Part shown: positions 20,047 to 32,289 of the stretch, piece by piece
Layout: each line of letters starts with the position of its first letter
Numbering within the stretch: position 1 is the first letter of the stretch
Assembly: GCA_025201845.1 (NCBI GenBank)
Contig: MU603938.1
Location: 124,001-188,000, forward strand
Length of the DNA: 64,000 bases
Direction of reading: 5' to 3'
From: Martensiomyces pterosporus
Taxonomy: Eukaryota; Kickxellomycota; Kickxellomycetes; Kickxellales; Kickxellaceae
Translations under genes and position numbers: made by a program
Notes under the pieces: model-generated
Told to the model about the DNA's origin: nothing
The model's input: only the letters and a program-made list of their open reading frames with translations
The model's database searches: none

Positions 20047-23000
20047 TTAGGCGATGGCAGAGACAACAAGCTCGCCAACAGCCTGCTCCTCGCTGCGCAC
20101 GGCAATCTCCATGGTGACACCCGCACCCTTCTGGTAGGTCATCCTGGCCCTCGCCACGGCCTTCGACCGGCCGAGCCACTTGCCGGTGAACACCGCCTGG
20201 TGCGCAGCCTTGCTCTTGGGCGTCAGCGCGCCCTCCAGCGGGCACATTCCCAGCAGCTCAACAACCTTGCTGGTGCACTCCTGGATGCTGTCAAAGTTCG
20301 CCAGCGCAAAGGTCTCAATCGACTCGGCGTCCTCGCCCAAGCTCTCCCACAGGGCATGGGAGTCGGGCAGGTAGGTCGCCTGCATGAAGTCGCCTGGCCC
20401 GATCTCCGTCGCCTCCAGGGAGTACTCGTCCTCGAACCCTTCGTCGCCCTCCTCCGGCTCGCCGGTGGACGGGTCGCACTCCTTGACAACGAACTTGAGC
20501 GTGCAGGCAAACGACACGGCAGGGAATGTCTCGGGGTCCGTGTGCTCAAACGCCACGTAGGCTGTTCCGGGCTCGCCGCACTTGAGCTCGGCAACGGGCA
20601 CGACAACGACGGGCTGCAGAACACCCTCGATGTCCTCCTCGGGCTCCATGGCCACCTCGACCTGCTCGAGCACCTGCTCGGGAATCGTGTTGGTGATGTC
20701 GAACTGGAACACAATGTGGCCGTCATACACGTGCTTGACGCACCTGACGACATACTCCGTTTCGGCCTCCGTGAGGTCCACGGGCTTCTGCGACGACACC
20801 AGCGGGTGCTCGCCAAAGGCCGCCAGCTCGGGGATGGCGTTGAGCTGGCTGGCGTACTGCGCCTGCTGCTCGTACACATCCACAAACCCAGTCGCCGCCG
20901 ACCCGCCCGCAGGCGCGCCCTGGCCCAGATCCCCCGCCTCGCCGCCCTTGCCGCCAGCCTGCTTGGCCGACGACGGCGCAGTAAGAGTCGTGCCCGTAAG
21001 GACCGCGTCCATATTCTCCTGGCGCTGGCGGTTGCGCGACTCCTCCTCCTGCGCACGCGAAATGCGCGGCACGCTGCCGAAATTGAACCGCCCCTTGCCA
21101 GCAGCCGCCGGGTCCGCGCAGTACTCGACCAGCTTGCGCTCCAGCACAGCCAGCGCGAAGGTGCTATCGTCGCGCACGTACTTGTCCCTTGCCGCCTCGT
21201 CCTCGGTAATGCGCAGGGCCCACGCCGCGCGATCGCGCACCTCGTCGTCGCGGTCGTCCAGGCAGCGCTTCAGCAGCACGCGCACCGACCTCTGCAGCGA
21301 GGCGTCGGCCACCGACGATGCGCCGAACTTGGCCAGCGCATTGACAGCCGCCGCCCTGACCACGGCGTTCTCCAGAACAACGCGGTTGTAAATGTGTCTG
21401 ATGTACACTGTGGGGCGTGCGGTCTGGGGCCCCTCCTCTCCAAGGAAGTGAAGCACGCGGACCGACAGCTTGGTGAACTCGCAGTCCTCGATAAACTCGC
21501 ACAGGTGGGCCAGCGCCGTCTCCTTGCACTCCGGCACATGCTTGGCCAGATCGACGATTGCCTCGATGGCCGCGCGCTTGAACTCATACCCGCCCTCGTC
21601 GCGCAGAACGCCCGAGAGGAACCCCAGGAAGAGCGCGTGCTTGCCAGGGAACTTGCGGCACAGGCTGCGCACTGCCTCGGCCACGATGATCTTGAACTCG
21701 TCGCTGATCTCGGCCATGAACCCCTGCATCTGCTTCATCAGCCTATCCACCGACGCCTCATTGCCGGTCTTCAGCAGCGTGGTGATGGCGAATGTAGCAA
21801 CAGAGCGGTTAGAGTCCGTAATCAGCCCCTCCATATCAACATTGCACGGCTGCACGGCCTCTGGGTGCGTGCGGGCAAGCGCGTTGAGCGTGCGGATGGC
21901 TGCGAACTTAACGGTGGGCTTTGGCGACGAGAGGAACAGCTGCAGGGCATTGACCGCCGGGGTGAGCTGCTTGGCCGTGACGTCCCTGAGCTGGCACAAA
22001 GCGCGCGCAGCCTCCAGGCTGACCATGTCGGAGCGGTGGCGGATCCACTCCTCCAGCAGCCCGTGGAGCTGCTGCGCCAGGCTGGGGTCGTCCTCCATCA
22101 CGCGCACGGCGTAGCGAATAAGCAGGACGTGGGCCATGTTGCTGCGCAGCGAGGCGCCCGACCCGCCCATCCACCCGCCCTTGCTCTGGCCCGAAAAGGT
22201 CTGCACCAGCTTGAGCACAGCCATGCGGTCGTGCTGGCGGATGGCATACAGCAGGCCCATCGCGTGGTACTGGACAATGTTCGACGTCGACACGACCTGG
22301 TTCTGGCTCGCAGCCGACGCGCCAAAGAACGACGACCCCTGCGAGAGGGACTTGCCGCTCAGCGCCTCGTTGACCTCGTTGCCCCAGCGCCTGACCACCT
22401 CCTTGGCGTCGCCAAACAAGTGGAGCGAGGACACGAGGGCCGCTGATGCAATCGACGGCGACCTCTCGACAATGGCTGCCTTGAGGAAGCGCTCGATGCC
22501 AGGGAGCATCGACGCATCGACGATCTTGCACAGGGCGCGGATGGCATTGGCGCGGTAGGTGACCTCGGACTTGGGCTGCATGTCCTTCATAAGGCTGCTG
22601 GTCACCATGATCACGTCCTCCGAGATAACCGACAGCTCCTTGATCGCCAGGTAGACCATCTGGCGCAGGGACATGTCCTTTGACTGGAACAGCTTTGTGA
22701 TGCTGAAGAACAGCTCCGTGGCCTCTGTCGTCGACATGGACTCGCCGCGGTAGAGCAGAAAGATGATCTTTGCCAGGAGAATGCGCGACTGCCGGGGGCG
22801 GATGGGTGTCTCGTTGAATACGCGCGCCTCCTGGAGAACCGTCGAGCGGTTGAGATTCAGCAGAGCGCCGAGCTCATCTACATTCTTAGGAGGCAACATT
22901 GCAGCTGAAATCCACTCAATTAGCTGCTGTGTCTGCGGCCTGTCGCCTGCGATTCCCCGCAGATGAGACATGAGCTGCAATCTGCCTTTCTGTCAGCAGC

Positions 23001-23065
23001 CAGGCCGATTTGCCAGATTGCACTTGCGATTTCCTACCTGAATCCTCATCCTTCTTCCAACTCAT
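20047..23065 (-). CDS. SEC21: Coatomer subunit gamma (gamma-COP), two exons
   Basis: Exon 1 (23065-23038) encodes MSWKKDEDS, the diagnostic gamma-COP start, and ends at a GTAGGA donor. The best acceptor is TTCAG at 22907-22905, preceded by CTAAT, giving exon 2 from 22904 and 961 residues. An alternative in-phase acceptor (ATCGCAG) would add about 16 residues. The N-terminal trunk starts STVLQEARVFNETPI and continues through HEAT-like helices, with FNIRTLNA-type repeats. A linker rich in Ala/Gly (about 590-640) leads to the C-terminal appendage domain, which ends in the platform subdomain (MTYQKGAGVTMEIAV). The protein is part of the COPI coat on Golgi membranes and binds Arf1 and dilysine cargo. 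Confidence 0.95.
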
Positions 23066-23805
23066 CTTTGTTCACGCGAGGGTGAGGAAAAGTGACTACT
23101 CGCTTTTGGGATAGTGGTTGTGGTCGCTCCGAATTTCAAGCCGCCGTCGCTGAGCAATAGGAATCAATGGCAGGAGCGCAATTCTTTCACAGTAGCACGC
23201 TCTGGGGATATAGAATAAGGACTTCAAAAACAGCCGGCGAAAATAAGGTGCTGAAATGTAGATGCGACTGGGCAAAGTGGTTGAGGCAAGAGGCAAGGCG
23301 TGGTTTCGGCTAGATTCGCTCTCTCCAACTGCCCTCGTCACCGTTTGTGCCCAGCAGTGTATTTTTTGCGCGCGGAGGCAGTAGGCAGGCGCTGGGACGA
23401 CGTGATTGGCCCAGATCTGCGCTTCATGCACGCCAGCAGTAGCAGCCAGCAAAGGGCCCTGGATGCCCAAACGTTGATCTGGGACACGGGTATCGGCTAT
23501 TATGAGCACCAGGACACCTGGGGCCGAGGTGGTCGAGCAGCTGGGGTGCTGGGGCACTGGAGCGCAGCCAGTGCCTTGCATCATCTAAGCGCTGTTCACG
23601 GCTGCACAATGCCTCGGCCTATATTTGCGATTACTGTCTCCAACACACGCGTGTGCATGTGGCTGGCGCTGCTGAGGTGCCGTGGAGCATTTATATGAGG
23701 AGAGAAGGACAAAGAGAGAGAGAGCCCCGCCCTGCTTGCCAGTCAGTATCACTCCTATCTCCCGCCTCTCTGTCCATCTGGTCTCTCCATACACTTGCAC
23801 TGAAA
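23066..23805. other. Divergent upstream region of SEC21 and the GH125 gene
   Basis: 740 bases without a supported gene. A TATATGA-like element at 23692-23698 sits about 110 bases before the GH125 ATG and may be its TATA box. Confidence 0.4.
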
Positions 23806-25317
23806 ATGCAGACTGCTGCGCTGACAATCTTCGCGGCTCTGCCTGCGCACTTTGCCCTGGCAGTCACCAGCTGCCCAAGCTACATGGACTGGTCATCCGA
23901 GCCACACGCGCCATACTCGCTTGGCAGGAACCGTATCCCAACGATGCGCCCACCACTCGAATGCCGCACATTCACCAGCCCCACGATCGAGCGCGCTCTA
24001 AACAGCGTAGCCTCGGCAATCAGAGACCCGGACTGGCGCCAGCTGTTCACCAACATCTTTCCCAACACACTCGACACGACTGTCGCCTGGCACTACCCCA
24101 ACGACACGGAGCCCTACAGCTTCCTGGTGACCGGCGACATCACCGCCCAGTGGATACGCGACAGCGCCAACCAGCTCCTCCCCTACCTGCCCTACGCAGC
24201 AAGCGATCCGTCAATTGCAAAGCTGATCCTGGGCCTGGTGAACATGCAGGCCGAGGAGCTCGTGGAAGACGTATTTGGGAACGCATTCCAGCCACCGCCT
24301 CGCTCGGGCCTCCAGCCCACGGCCAACGGCATCGCGGTGGATCTCAAGGTCGCTCCCCCGTTCAACAACGTGACCGTGTTCGAGGCCAAGTTCGAGATTG
24401 ACTCGCTAGCCTCGTTCCTCCAGATCTCCACCAGCTACTGGCGCGCCACCGGCGACAGCAAGTTCCTCGCATCCAGATCCTGGGTCACGGCCGTCAGGCA
24501 GATCCTCTCCAACATCAGAAGGCTGCAGGAGCCCACGTACAGCGCCGCACACATGCTGAACCCGGCCGTTGTTGCGTATAAGCGGCTGACCGACTCAGCC
24601 ACCGAGACGCAGTTTGGCGGCGGAAGGGGCAACCCAGTCAAGCACACGGGCATGGTGCGAACGCTGTTCCGGCCCTCGGACGACGCCACCATCTTCCCGT
24701 TCCTCGTCCCCGCCAACGCCTTTCTCTCCGTCGAGCTCAGCAACCTCAGCCAGATGCTGCAGACCCTCAATGTGTACCCCGATCTGGCCCAAGAAGCCAA
24801 GCAGCGGTCCGACGAGATTCGCGCCGGGGTGCTTGGATTCGGAACCGCCCTGCACCCCAAGCACGGCCGGGTATTTGTGTACGAGACCGACGGGTACGGG
24901 TCCAGCCTCGTAATGGACGACGCCAATGGGCCGGCACTCCTCTCCCTGCCCTACCTGGGATTTGTCCCCGCAACGGATCCCATCTACCAGAACACGCGCA
25001 GGCTGATTCTGTCGCCAGACGACAACCCGTGGTACTTCACTGGGCCGTATATACAGGGGGTCGGCAGCCCGCACACAGGGTTCATGAAGGTGTGGCCAAT
25101 GGCTGTGACTATGCAGGCACTCACGTCGGTGGACAGGGCGGAGGTCAAGGGCTGCTTGGACGTGCTCCTGGCGTCGACCTCGGGGCTGGGGCTGATGCAC
25201 GAGTCGGTCAGCGTCACCATGCCCTCGGATTACACCCGATCGTGGTTTGCGTGGTGCAACTCGCTCACCGCGCAGCTGGTGGTTGACGCCGTAACGCGGT
25301 TCCCAGGCATCATTTGA
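23806..25317 (+). CDS. GH125 exo-alpha-1,6-mannosidase, secreted or luminal
   Basis: From the ATG at 23806 the protein has 503 residues and starts with a signal peptide (MQTAALTIFAALPAHFALA, likely cut before VTSCPSY). It matches the metal-independent mannosidase family GH125: FPNTLDTTVAW, TGDITAQWIRDSANQLLPYL with Asp111 as probable general acid, ANGIAVDLKVAPPF, then KHTGMVRTLFRPSDD, DDANGPALLSLPYLG and LMHESV with Glu466 as probable base. Known enzymes of this family remove alpha-1,6-linked mannose from N-glycans or mannans. Several NxS/T sites fit passage through the secretory route. The ORF extends upstream of this ATG without a methionine suited to a signal peptide, so 23806 is preferred. 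Confidence 0.92.
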   Translation: MQTAALTIFAALPAHFALAVTSCPSYMDWSSEPHAPYSLGRNRIPTMRPPLECRTFTSPTIERALNSVASAIRDPDWRQLFTNIFPNTLDTTVAWHYPNDTEPYSFLVTGDITAQWIRDSANQLLPYLPYAASDPSIAKLILGLVNMQAEELVEDVFGNAFQPPPRSGLQPTANGIAVDLKVAPPFNNVTVFEAKFEIDSLASFLQISTSYWRATGDSKFLASRSWVTAVRQILSNIRRLQEPTYSAAHMLNPAVVAYKRLTDSATETQFGGGRGNPVKHTGMVRTLFRPSDDATIFPFLVPANAFLSVELSNLSQMLQTLNVYPDLAQEAKQRSDEIRAGVLGFGTALHPKHGRVFVYETDGYGSSLVMDDANGPALLSLPYLGFVPATDPIYQNTRRLILSPDDNPWYFTGPYIQGVGSPHTGFMKVWPMAVTMQALTSVDRAEVKGCLDVLLASTSGLGLMHESVSVTMPSDYTRSWFAWCNSLTAQLVVDAVTRFPGII

Positions 25318-25472
25318 CGCCTCTATTGTTTTTTTTTTTTGGCAGTAGTCGCTTGGACGGCGCACCCGTCTGAGGCGCGTGCCGAGGGAAGATACCAAAA
25401 TGCATGTTGATGCCGGAGGAGAAAGTGAGAAAGAGAAAGGAGTATAAAAGGAATGCAGAAAAAGGGAAAGCT

Positions 25473-28400
25473 CTAGAGACAGCTGTACGAGGCAATAGGC
25501 AGCCACCCCTCCGTGTCTGTATGATACACGATGACCCACGCGCCCCTTTCCTTGACCGTGTGCCTGAGTATGTACCCCTGGTCGCTTGGCTGGTACACAA
25601 ACTTGTGCTGCTGCCCACTAGGGCTGCGCAGCTGCAGGTGGAACAGCCGCTCGTCGCCCACCGGCAGCAGATGGAAGCTGACCGACTCGCCCTGCCTGAA
25701 CTCGGCATCCGTTGGCTCCTTGATGTAAAACTCGTTGGGCATGGCCGCATTTGGCTGCACAAACGACGGCGCATTGGGCCGCCCCGTGTGCACAATGGGC
25801 AGCATGCAGGCCAGCGGGTAGGTCTTCGATGTTGCGACCGTCTTGATGTTGCCTTCCTCGTCGACATCCTTGATCCGCGTGTAGTCGCCGGCCGATGTGC
25901 GCTTGTCCTTGCCCTGCAGGAACCCAAGCATCTTCTGCGCCTTGCCTGGAGACGGCGGTGCCGCATCCTCGCCGGGCCGTCTTGGCTGCAAAGGCACGCG
26001 CGTGCCGCAGTAGATCTTCACCAGGCCGCGGGCACCCGACCCACGCACGCCCACAAGCACCTTGACCATCCGCTTGCCCTTGTAGTCCATGCACTGGGCA
26101 AGCAGCGGCTGGCGCGCGACAATCCGCCCGCTGCCGTTGGCATCGTGCAGCTCGACTTCCGCAAACACCGCCAGCGTCGAGTCCCTAAGACACAGGACCA
26201 GCGGCCGCACCTCGTCGTCCTTCACCTCGATTCTGGGCACATGCGGCAGGTTCAGCAGCTTGACCTTGGACTGGAAGTAGTTGGGGCGCACGTACGGGAG
26301 CATCCAGAACACGGGCAGCGGGACAACAGGGTCGACGAACTGGTGGCCAGGCGCTAGGGGAAAGTGCGTGAAGATGAGCTCCTTGGGCGACGCCAAGAAG
26401 AACCAGCTGTCGGTCTTGCTCTGCGCATTCAGCAGGTGCGATTTCGCCGCACACGCGGTATCCATCAGCCTGTACTCGCCATCCAGACACACTGCGTTCC
26501 ACACATGGTTGGCCTCTGGAAGCACCGCGCCCTGGTACGAGTCCAGCGGCTGGCGCAGGTACCCGCGAATGGTGTGCGACTCAATGCCCAGCGCACTCAT
26601 CATCGCGTCGAACAGGTACGCGAACCCGGGACCCCGGGACCTCCTGCGCTGCAGAACAATGTTGGGCGTCTCTTGCTGCTCAAACTCGTCGTTTGTCTCG
26701 GGGACACTCGAGTCGTACTGGATGTTGGAGGCGATCCACACAAACGCCGCGCGCACGCGCTCAACCGGCTTGTTGAATGGCCGGCCGACGTGCATGGTGG
26801 CCAGGACGTCAGCTGTGACCTTGAGTGAGAGCGACTTGATCATCGCCACCTGCCGGTCGACCTTGGACCATCCTATGCTTTCGGGGTGCGAGATGTGCCC
26901 GCCGAACTTGAACACCGGCCGTGTCATCTTGACGTAGTTGATGGGCGTCACGTTGGGAGGCAGTGCCTTGGTGAGCTGCGGATCGATGTCTTCGACAAAC
27001 GAGTCCCCGTGCACACCCGCATTCGGATCAGAGGCGTACGTGCCGCCGTCCGTGGGTGTGTGTGATTGCGAGGGGCCGATGTTTGAGGGAAATGGCGACA
27101 TGCTTCCGTCGCGGTGTGCAAACGTCGACGACGGGGCAGATGAGAATGTGCTGGTTCCTGTTGGGGTAGGGGGGCCTCTGGAGGGGGTCATTGGCCGGTC
27201 TGGCTTGGCTGCTTCTGCTGGAGTCTGTGCGCGAGCCGAGGGCCTGGAGGATAGGGGTGACGCCGATCTCATGGAGGTTCCTGCAAATGAGGCCGGCCGC
27301 GGGGTGGTTGGGAGCTTTGGTGGACTCTGGCCGTGGTGGTTTTGGGCTGCCATGCCTCCGTTGCCGCCGCCAACTAGCTGGTGGTTGCCAAACGAAGAAG
27401 CAGGCTGCCGAGGCTGCTGCTGCTGGGTGGCATTCATGCCAGGTGCTGGTGTGGGCGACATGCCAGCAGACGAGCTGGGCACCTGTGCTCCAGCCGTGTA
27501 GCTACGTGGCCGGCCAAAGTGGTCCGCCTGAACATGCATCGGCACACCATTGGGAGCAGCTGCATCCTGGCTAGAGTAGACCATACCGCTTGCCAAGGAA
27601 CCACCGCTACTCACAGGACGGAGCGAATGCGGGCTGTAGTAGGCCGGGCTGCTGCTGCGGTGCTGCTGTTGCTGCTGCTGAGCTAGCATGGGTCCCTGCG
27701 CTGGGCCATAGTACCCATTTTGCACCTGCTCGTGCACCGGGACGCCATTCGCCATCATGAGATACTGCTGATTAGTCCCAGCCACCATGCCGCCTGGAGC
27801 AACAATCGGACCCTGGTACTGGCTGAACATCTGCTGCTGCTGTTGCTGCATCTGCTGCTGGGGGTGCTGGTATACAATGTAGGGCCTGCCATGCGCGTCA
27901 ATCGCGCTTTGGAGTGGCGGCGGGTGCCCGTCTTGAACTACACCAGACACAAACTCGCCCTGCATTTGCATATTGTAGGTGCCAGCTGCAGGATACCCCA
28001 TCACAGGCGACTGAGATACCAGCAAATGCTGCTGCTGCTGGGACTCGGGTTGTGGTGGAATAGCCATCATGTTGTTCTGCAGCATGGCTGGCTGGCTGGC
28101 TGACCGCTGGATGTCCGCTGTGGAGTCGTCAAAGTACCCACATGTGTTAGTTGAGATGTTCAGCGCACGCTGGAAATCCGACGCAATATCGTAGCGCGTA
28201 TCGTAGTTGCCCACATACACGCTCTCGCTATTTTCCTGTGCGTACGGCGAGCCGCCTTCATCTGCACGCTGTCTTACTGACCCGGCCATCGGGCGCATTC
28301 GCGATTTGTTCTTTGCCGCCTTGGGTGCATGTGCATCCAGCCCGTCCCTTTCCTCCGCGGTGTCAGCCAGGCCGCCGCCGCCTTGCAAATTGAGGCTATC

Positions 28401-30507
28401 GGTGCTGCTGTACCAACTATGATGCAGCTGTGTGTAATCGCCAACACTGCCAGCAAGCCCAACACTCGAGGTGTCGCTGACCATCGAGTTGTTCTTTGAC
28501 ATAGGAATAGCCGGCAAGCGCTTCGACCTGGTCGAACCAGCAGCCGACGGCGACACTGAGGACGATTGGCTGGAGATCGTTGACGTGTACGACATGAATT
28601 TGGCCGAGCCCTCGGATCTGGGCGAGATCATCGACTGGTACTTGTCACGCTTGCCCCGCTCCTCATGCTCTTCGTCATCATCAGTTTCGTCGTCGTCCTC
28701 GTCGTCCTCGTCAAAAAGGTACTCTGCTTCATGGCGTGTTCCCTGTGACATCTCCGTGGGCGACGGAATACCCTCCATCAACTGGCGGGTACCCGATAAC
28801 GATGGCTGATGCTCTGCATGTGTTGGCAAAACAACTGAGCTGGCCACATCGTCGTGAGAATACAGCGACGCATACGAGGATGCCGCTTGGCTTGTCTGGC
28901 CAAATGCCTCCTGCGAGGACACGCTGTACGGAACCCGCAGAGTGCTGTTATCAGACCGCACTGAGGAGTCCTGCACTCGACTTGCGGGCCGCGACGAGGC
29001 GGGCTGGGGCATCCCGCGGGGACCGAAGAGCATGCTGCTGCTGCTCCTATTCTTCGCCGCGTCCTCTGAACGCAGCGTGGCCTCGCGCATGCTCTCAATC
29101 GACGATGCAAAGCTGTCGTTGTACGTCTGGCCCACGGACCGCGTGGTTGATAGCTGCGTGTTGGAGCGAGTCGCTGGCCACAGACCAGTCTGGCTCAGAG
29201 GCTGGTCGGGCTGCCTAGCGACATTCTCTGGCTTTGAGACCCGCAACTGCGACTGCGAACTCCTTAACTGCTGGTGCTGCTTCTGTGGCTGCTCTCCGTG
29301 GCTGTTCAGCGATGAGGTTGACCGGCCGGTACTCCCGGGCTGCGTGTGGTCCTCGTAGAGCAGCTTCATCCGTGTGGGCTTGCGCGGCATCTGGGCCTGG
29401 ATTTTTTGCTGCTGCACTTGCAATTCGTTGTTGGCCAGATTCAAAAGCAGGGATTCGAGCGAGTCTGCTGCGTTGGGGTCCTGCGGCTTCTGCGCTCCTG
29501 CCCCGCCGTTGGTGGCTTCGGCAGGTTTCATGTACGACGGCGTAAGGACATCGCGAAGCCTGGCTAGTCTCTCGGCAGTCTTGATGGCTTCCTCCGTAGT
29601 CGCTGCATCACTAAGATACGGGGGTCGAGCAAGGTAGTTGAATGACATTTTTCGCCCACGGTGCATTAGAATACATACACAGAAGGAATATGTTAGGCAT
29701 GCCAGCTATAGCTCGTGGAAAAAAGCAGGATACCAGGTGAGAATGAGGGGTCCATGAGTAAAGAGCCAGCGAGGAGGCGCTAGGCAGGCGCGCAGTAAGC
29801 AATCAACGCGCCAGTGTCACTCCAAAGGACCCCTGTGAATGAGAGGAGCAGTAGATGCGATCCGTAGCAACCCTAAAAATACGCGCCTGGTCCTCACTCT
29901 GCCCTTTTCTTTGCAAAGAACGCGTGTCTCCACTCTGAACACCAACAGCAGAGTAGTAGCATTGAGTGCTGTAAATATGACGTATGGCCTTAATGTAGGT
30001 ACTTACGCGAACTTTACGAGGCATGCGGGAAACAGCCCATCCTCGTCCGTATTTAGGATTCGTCCGCGCCACCAGTTGGCATCGGCTACACAATACAAAC
30101 AAAGGCGGCCGTGCAAATAGCATCGGAACATGTGCTGAGTTTAGACCTTGCAGCGAGATACAAACGGAGCCGACGACTAACAAAAGAATTTGGAGCCCAA
30201 AAGAGAATGGGTGCGAGGGGATCAATTGCTAGCTTACCACAATCGAGCACTTCGATTAAGTCGCCTACACGCCATTGTAAAACAGGCAACAGAATGCAGA
30301 AAAGGATGTTTGCGAGCAAGACCAAGGCGTTAGTTTTGCACTATTCAGCAAGCTCAGACACTATCGAAAACAGCTACAGCGATATTGCTTCAAGCACAAG
30401 CACTGCCTACCTTTCTTGAACGGCAGGTCCTCCACGCCCTCGCCGGCAAATGTATAGAGCGCCTGGGCAAAGTACCTTCCGTCGCGAATTCCTTCTGGCG
30501 CAATCAT
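25473..30507 (-). CDS. CYK3: Cytokinesis protein Cyk3: SH3 plus pseudo-transglutaminase, four exons
   Basis: Four exons, 30507-30411, 30264-30238 (27 nt), 30085-30007 and 29610-25473, join in phase to 1446 residues. The first three encode an SH3 domain at about 13-66: ALYTFAGEGVEDLPFKKGD, then NWWRGR and GLFPACLV. A long disordered Ser/Gln-rich middle follows, with acidic (EDDEDDDE) and polyQ tracts. Near 990-1180 is a transglutaminase-like fold with SRGPGFAYLF in place of the usual G-x-C-x-G-Y motif. The catalytic Cys position is Gly1061, while His1103 (NHVWNAV) and Asp (LMDTAC) remain. Loss of the Cys is known for fungal Cyk3, which acts at the division site in septum formation. Exon 4 alone has ATGs at 29666 and 29648 that would give a version without SH3; the joined form fits the family better. 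Intron 3 (396 nt) is the least certain junction. Confidence 0.85.
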
Positions 30508-31636
30508 TCTTGCTCACCACCCACCGGTGCGAAACGGTAATTAGAGCTGTGTGTATAAATGTGTATGTAGCGTGTCCGCGAGCGGAGGAATGTGGAAACA
30601 AGAGCAAGGAAATTGAGAGTTGCTAGCAAAATGGGAATGTTTTACAGGCGCTGGCTTTGAAGGGGAGGGCTGGAAACGAGCAAGGGCGTGTGTGCGGAAG
30701 AGCAAACTGAAGTAAAAAAAGAAAAAGTCAAGTAGAAGCAGTAGGTGGTGAGAGTACGAAATAGGTGAAGGGCGGAGTCGTGTTCGCGTTGGGAAAGGCG
30801 GGTGTGCGAAAAGACAAAAGGTGGATAGTAGACACTTTGTGTATCCTCGCGAGAGAGAAAACAAGAGCAATCAGGAGAGAAGTAGAGAGAAGGCAAAAAA
30901 GCCGGCACAGCATCGAAATGCATGTGCTGTAGGTAGACGCGGGCACACTATATCCTCAAGCCCGAGAACCCTGTTGCCTGCATTAGCAAAGACGCTGGGA
31001 GACAGGTCACCACGGCATTCAAGACTCCTTTGCTGATTGGCCAGGTGGTATTTACGAATACGCAAATCTAGCAGCAAACCAGACTCCAGAAACATGTAAA
31101 CAAGCGGTGTTTGCTGATTCACCAAAGAGACACCGACACAACACCTGGTTTGTTGTCGCCTGTTGGGTAAACAGGGTATTTTAATGTCACATCTGCACCA
31201 CGCACTCGCTACTGTGGACGGACGCAAACTCGGAAGCCAAGGAACGCATTGCGCTTTGGCTTGCCAGCGCTGCTATTTCTGTATTGGAATTCCGAGCTTT
31301 GGTGTGGCCTGTCGGTAGGGAAAGCCGACATTATGCACACGCAAGCCGCGACTCGAGCCTCTACTTGTGCCTGCATGCTTAGCTGCTGGGTTCAGGAGCA
31401 GGTGGTACCTATTAAGGAGCGTGCAGATACCCAAACGGCCTCCATGTGGCGTCTATTACAACAACGACAAAAAAAGACCCAATGTGGACTAGAATCTGCT
31501 TTGGGAGCAAGACACTTATCCAAAAAGTAGCCGCATGGATTTGACAGCAGCGCAGGCAGTGTAATTTATCCAGGTCGCTCTTAGTGCAGGAATGGTAGAG
31601 GCGTGCGAGGTGGCAGTCGCTCTCCAGCGTCTGTGG
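30508..31636. other. Upstream region of CYK3, no gene recognised
   Basis: Purine-rich on the plus strand around 30600-30900, so pyrimidine-rich as a CYK3 leader. Short ORFs of under 120 codons have no recognisable content. It ends where the 653-bp repeat begins. Confidence 0.4.
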
Positions 31637-32289
31637 TGCCTGTGCTGAGGCTGAGGTGTCAGCCCCCTCCTGCTTACACACCACCATTGTTTCCCTTGTG
31701 TCCTCTTTGTCTATGTATTGGTTGTTTGTGCAAGATGAGCACTCATTCCGGCGGATGAAACACCAGCATCCACCTCGGCTACCGCTGAGAAATCATGCCA
31801 GGCAGGTGCGGCGTGTATGTTGGACAGGAATGTTCATGAATGCACGCACCACGTCTTGATTTCTCTGCCGCTGCCGCCGCTGCCGCCGCCGCTGCCTCCT
31901 GCCTCTCGCCTGTTGCCTCCGCTCCTCCGCCTGGCTCCTTGCCTCTGCCACACCAGGGCGCGCACACCCTCTGCTCATAAATCCACCCGCAGCCTGCTGC
32001 CGCCCGTCGGAATTCCTATCTTTCTTCCATTCCAACCTGACAGTTTTTTACTCTCTTGCGCCTTTTTAATAGCTCAACTCCGACGCAGTAGCTCCCTCCC
32101 AACTCCGACACCTCCTGCCTGTGCCCTTACAGCCTTGGTACCCGGTCCATTGACCAAAAAGACCCCTCCCGCAGTTCTAGGCACCACAACCATGGAGCAC
32201 ACTTTTTTACCCACTGGTGCCTCAACACCAACCGACTCAGACTCCCTGTCTCAACTACTCACTGGTGTGCAGCAGTCCCAACCACAACA
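31637..32289 (+). repeat. Direct repeat copy 1: promoter, leader and first codons of homeodomain gene 1
   Basis: Aligns without gaps to 35972-36624 (offset 4335). I count 9 substitutions in 653 bases; only 2 (31985 and 32025) fall in the 555 bases before the ATG. It includes a CATAAAT element (31976-31982), pyrimidine-rich leader sequence and the ATG at 32192. The left boundary is abrupt. On the right the identity fades inside the coding region after about 23 codons. The copies have no inverted ends, so this is not an insertion sequence. Confidence 0.95.

Noticed and set aside
20026..22446. 806-codon plus-strand ORF antisense to gamma-COP
   Set aside because: It mirrors the strong third-position GC bias of the gamma-COP coding strand, is Leu/Gly/Arg/His-rich without a domain, and has no start context.
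29803..30225. 140-codon minus-strand ORF within CYK3 intron 3 and exon 3
   Set aside because: Only its MPRKV-side segment overlaps the true SH3 exon in another frame; the rest is intron.
31817..32191. In-frame 125-codon extension before both homeodomain starts
   Set aside because: It overlaps the TATA-like element and the CT-rich leader, and the ATG at 32192/36527 has an ideal context. Its conservation between copies is explained by the nucleotide repeat.
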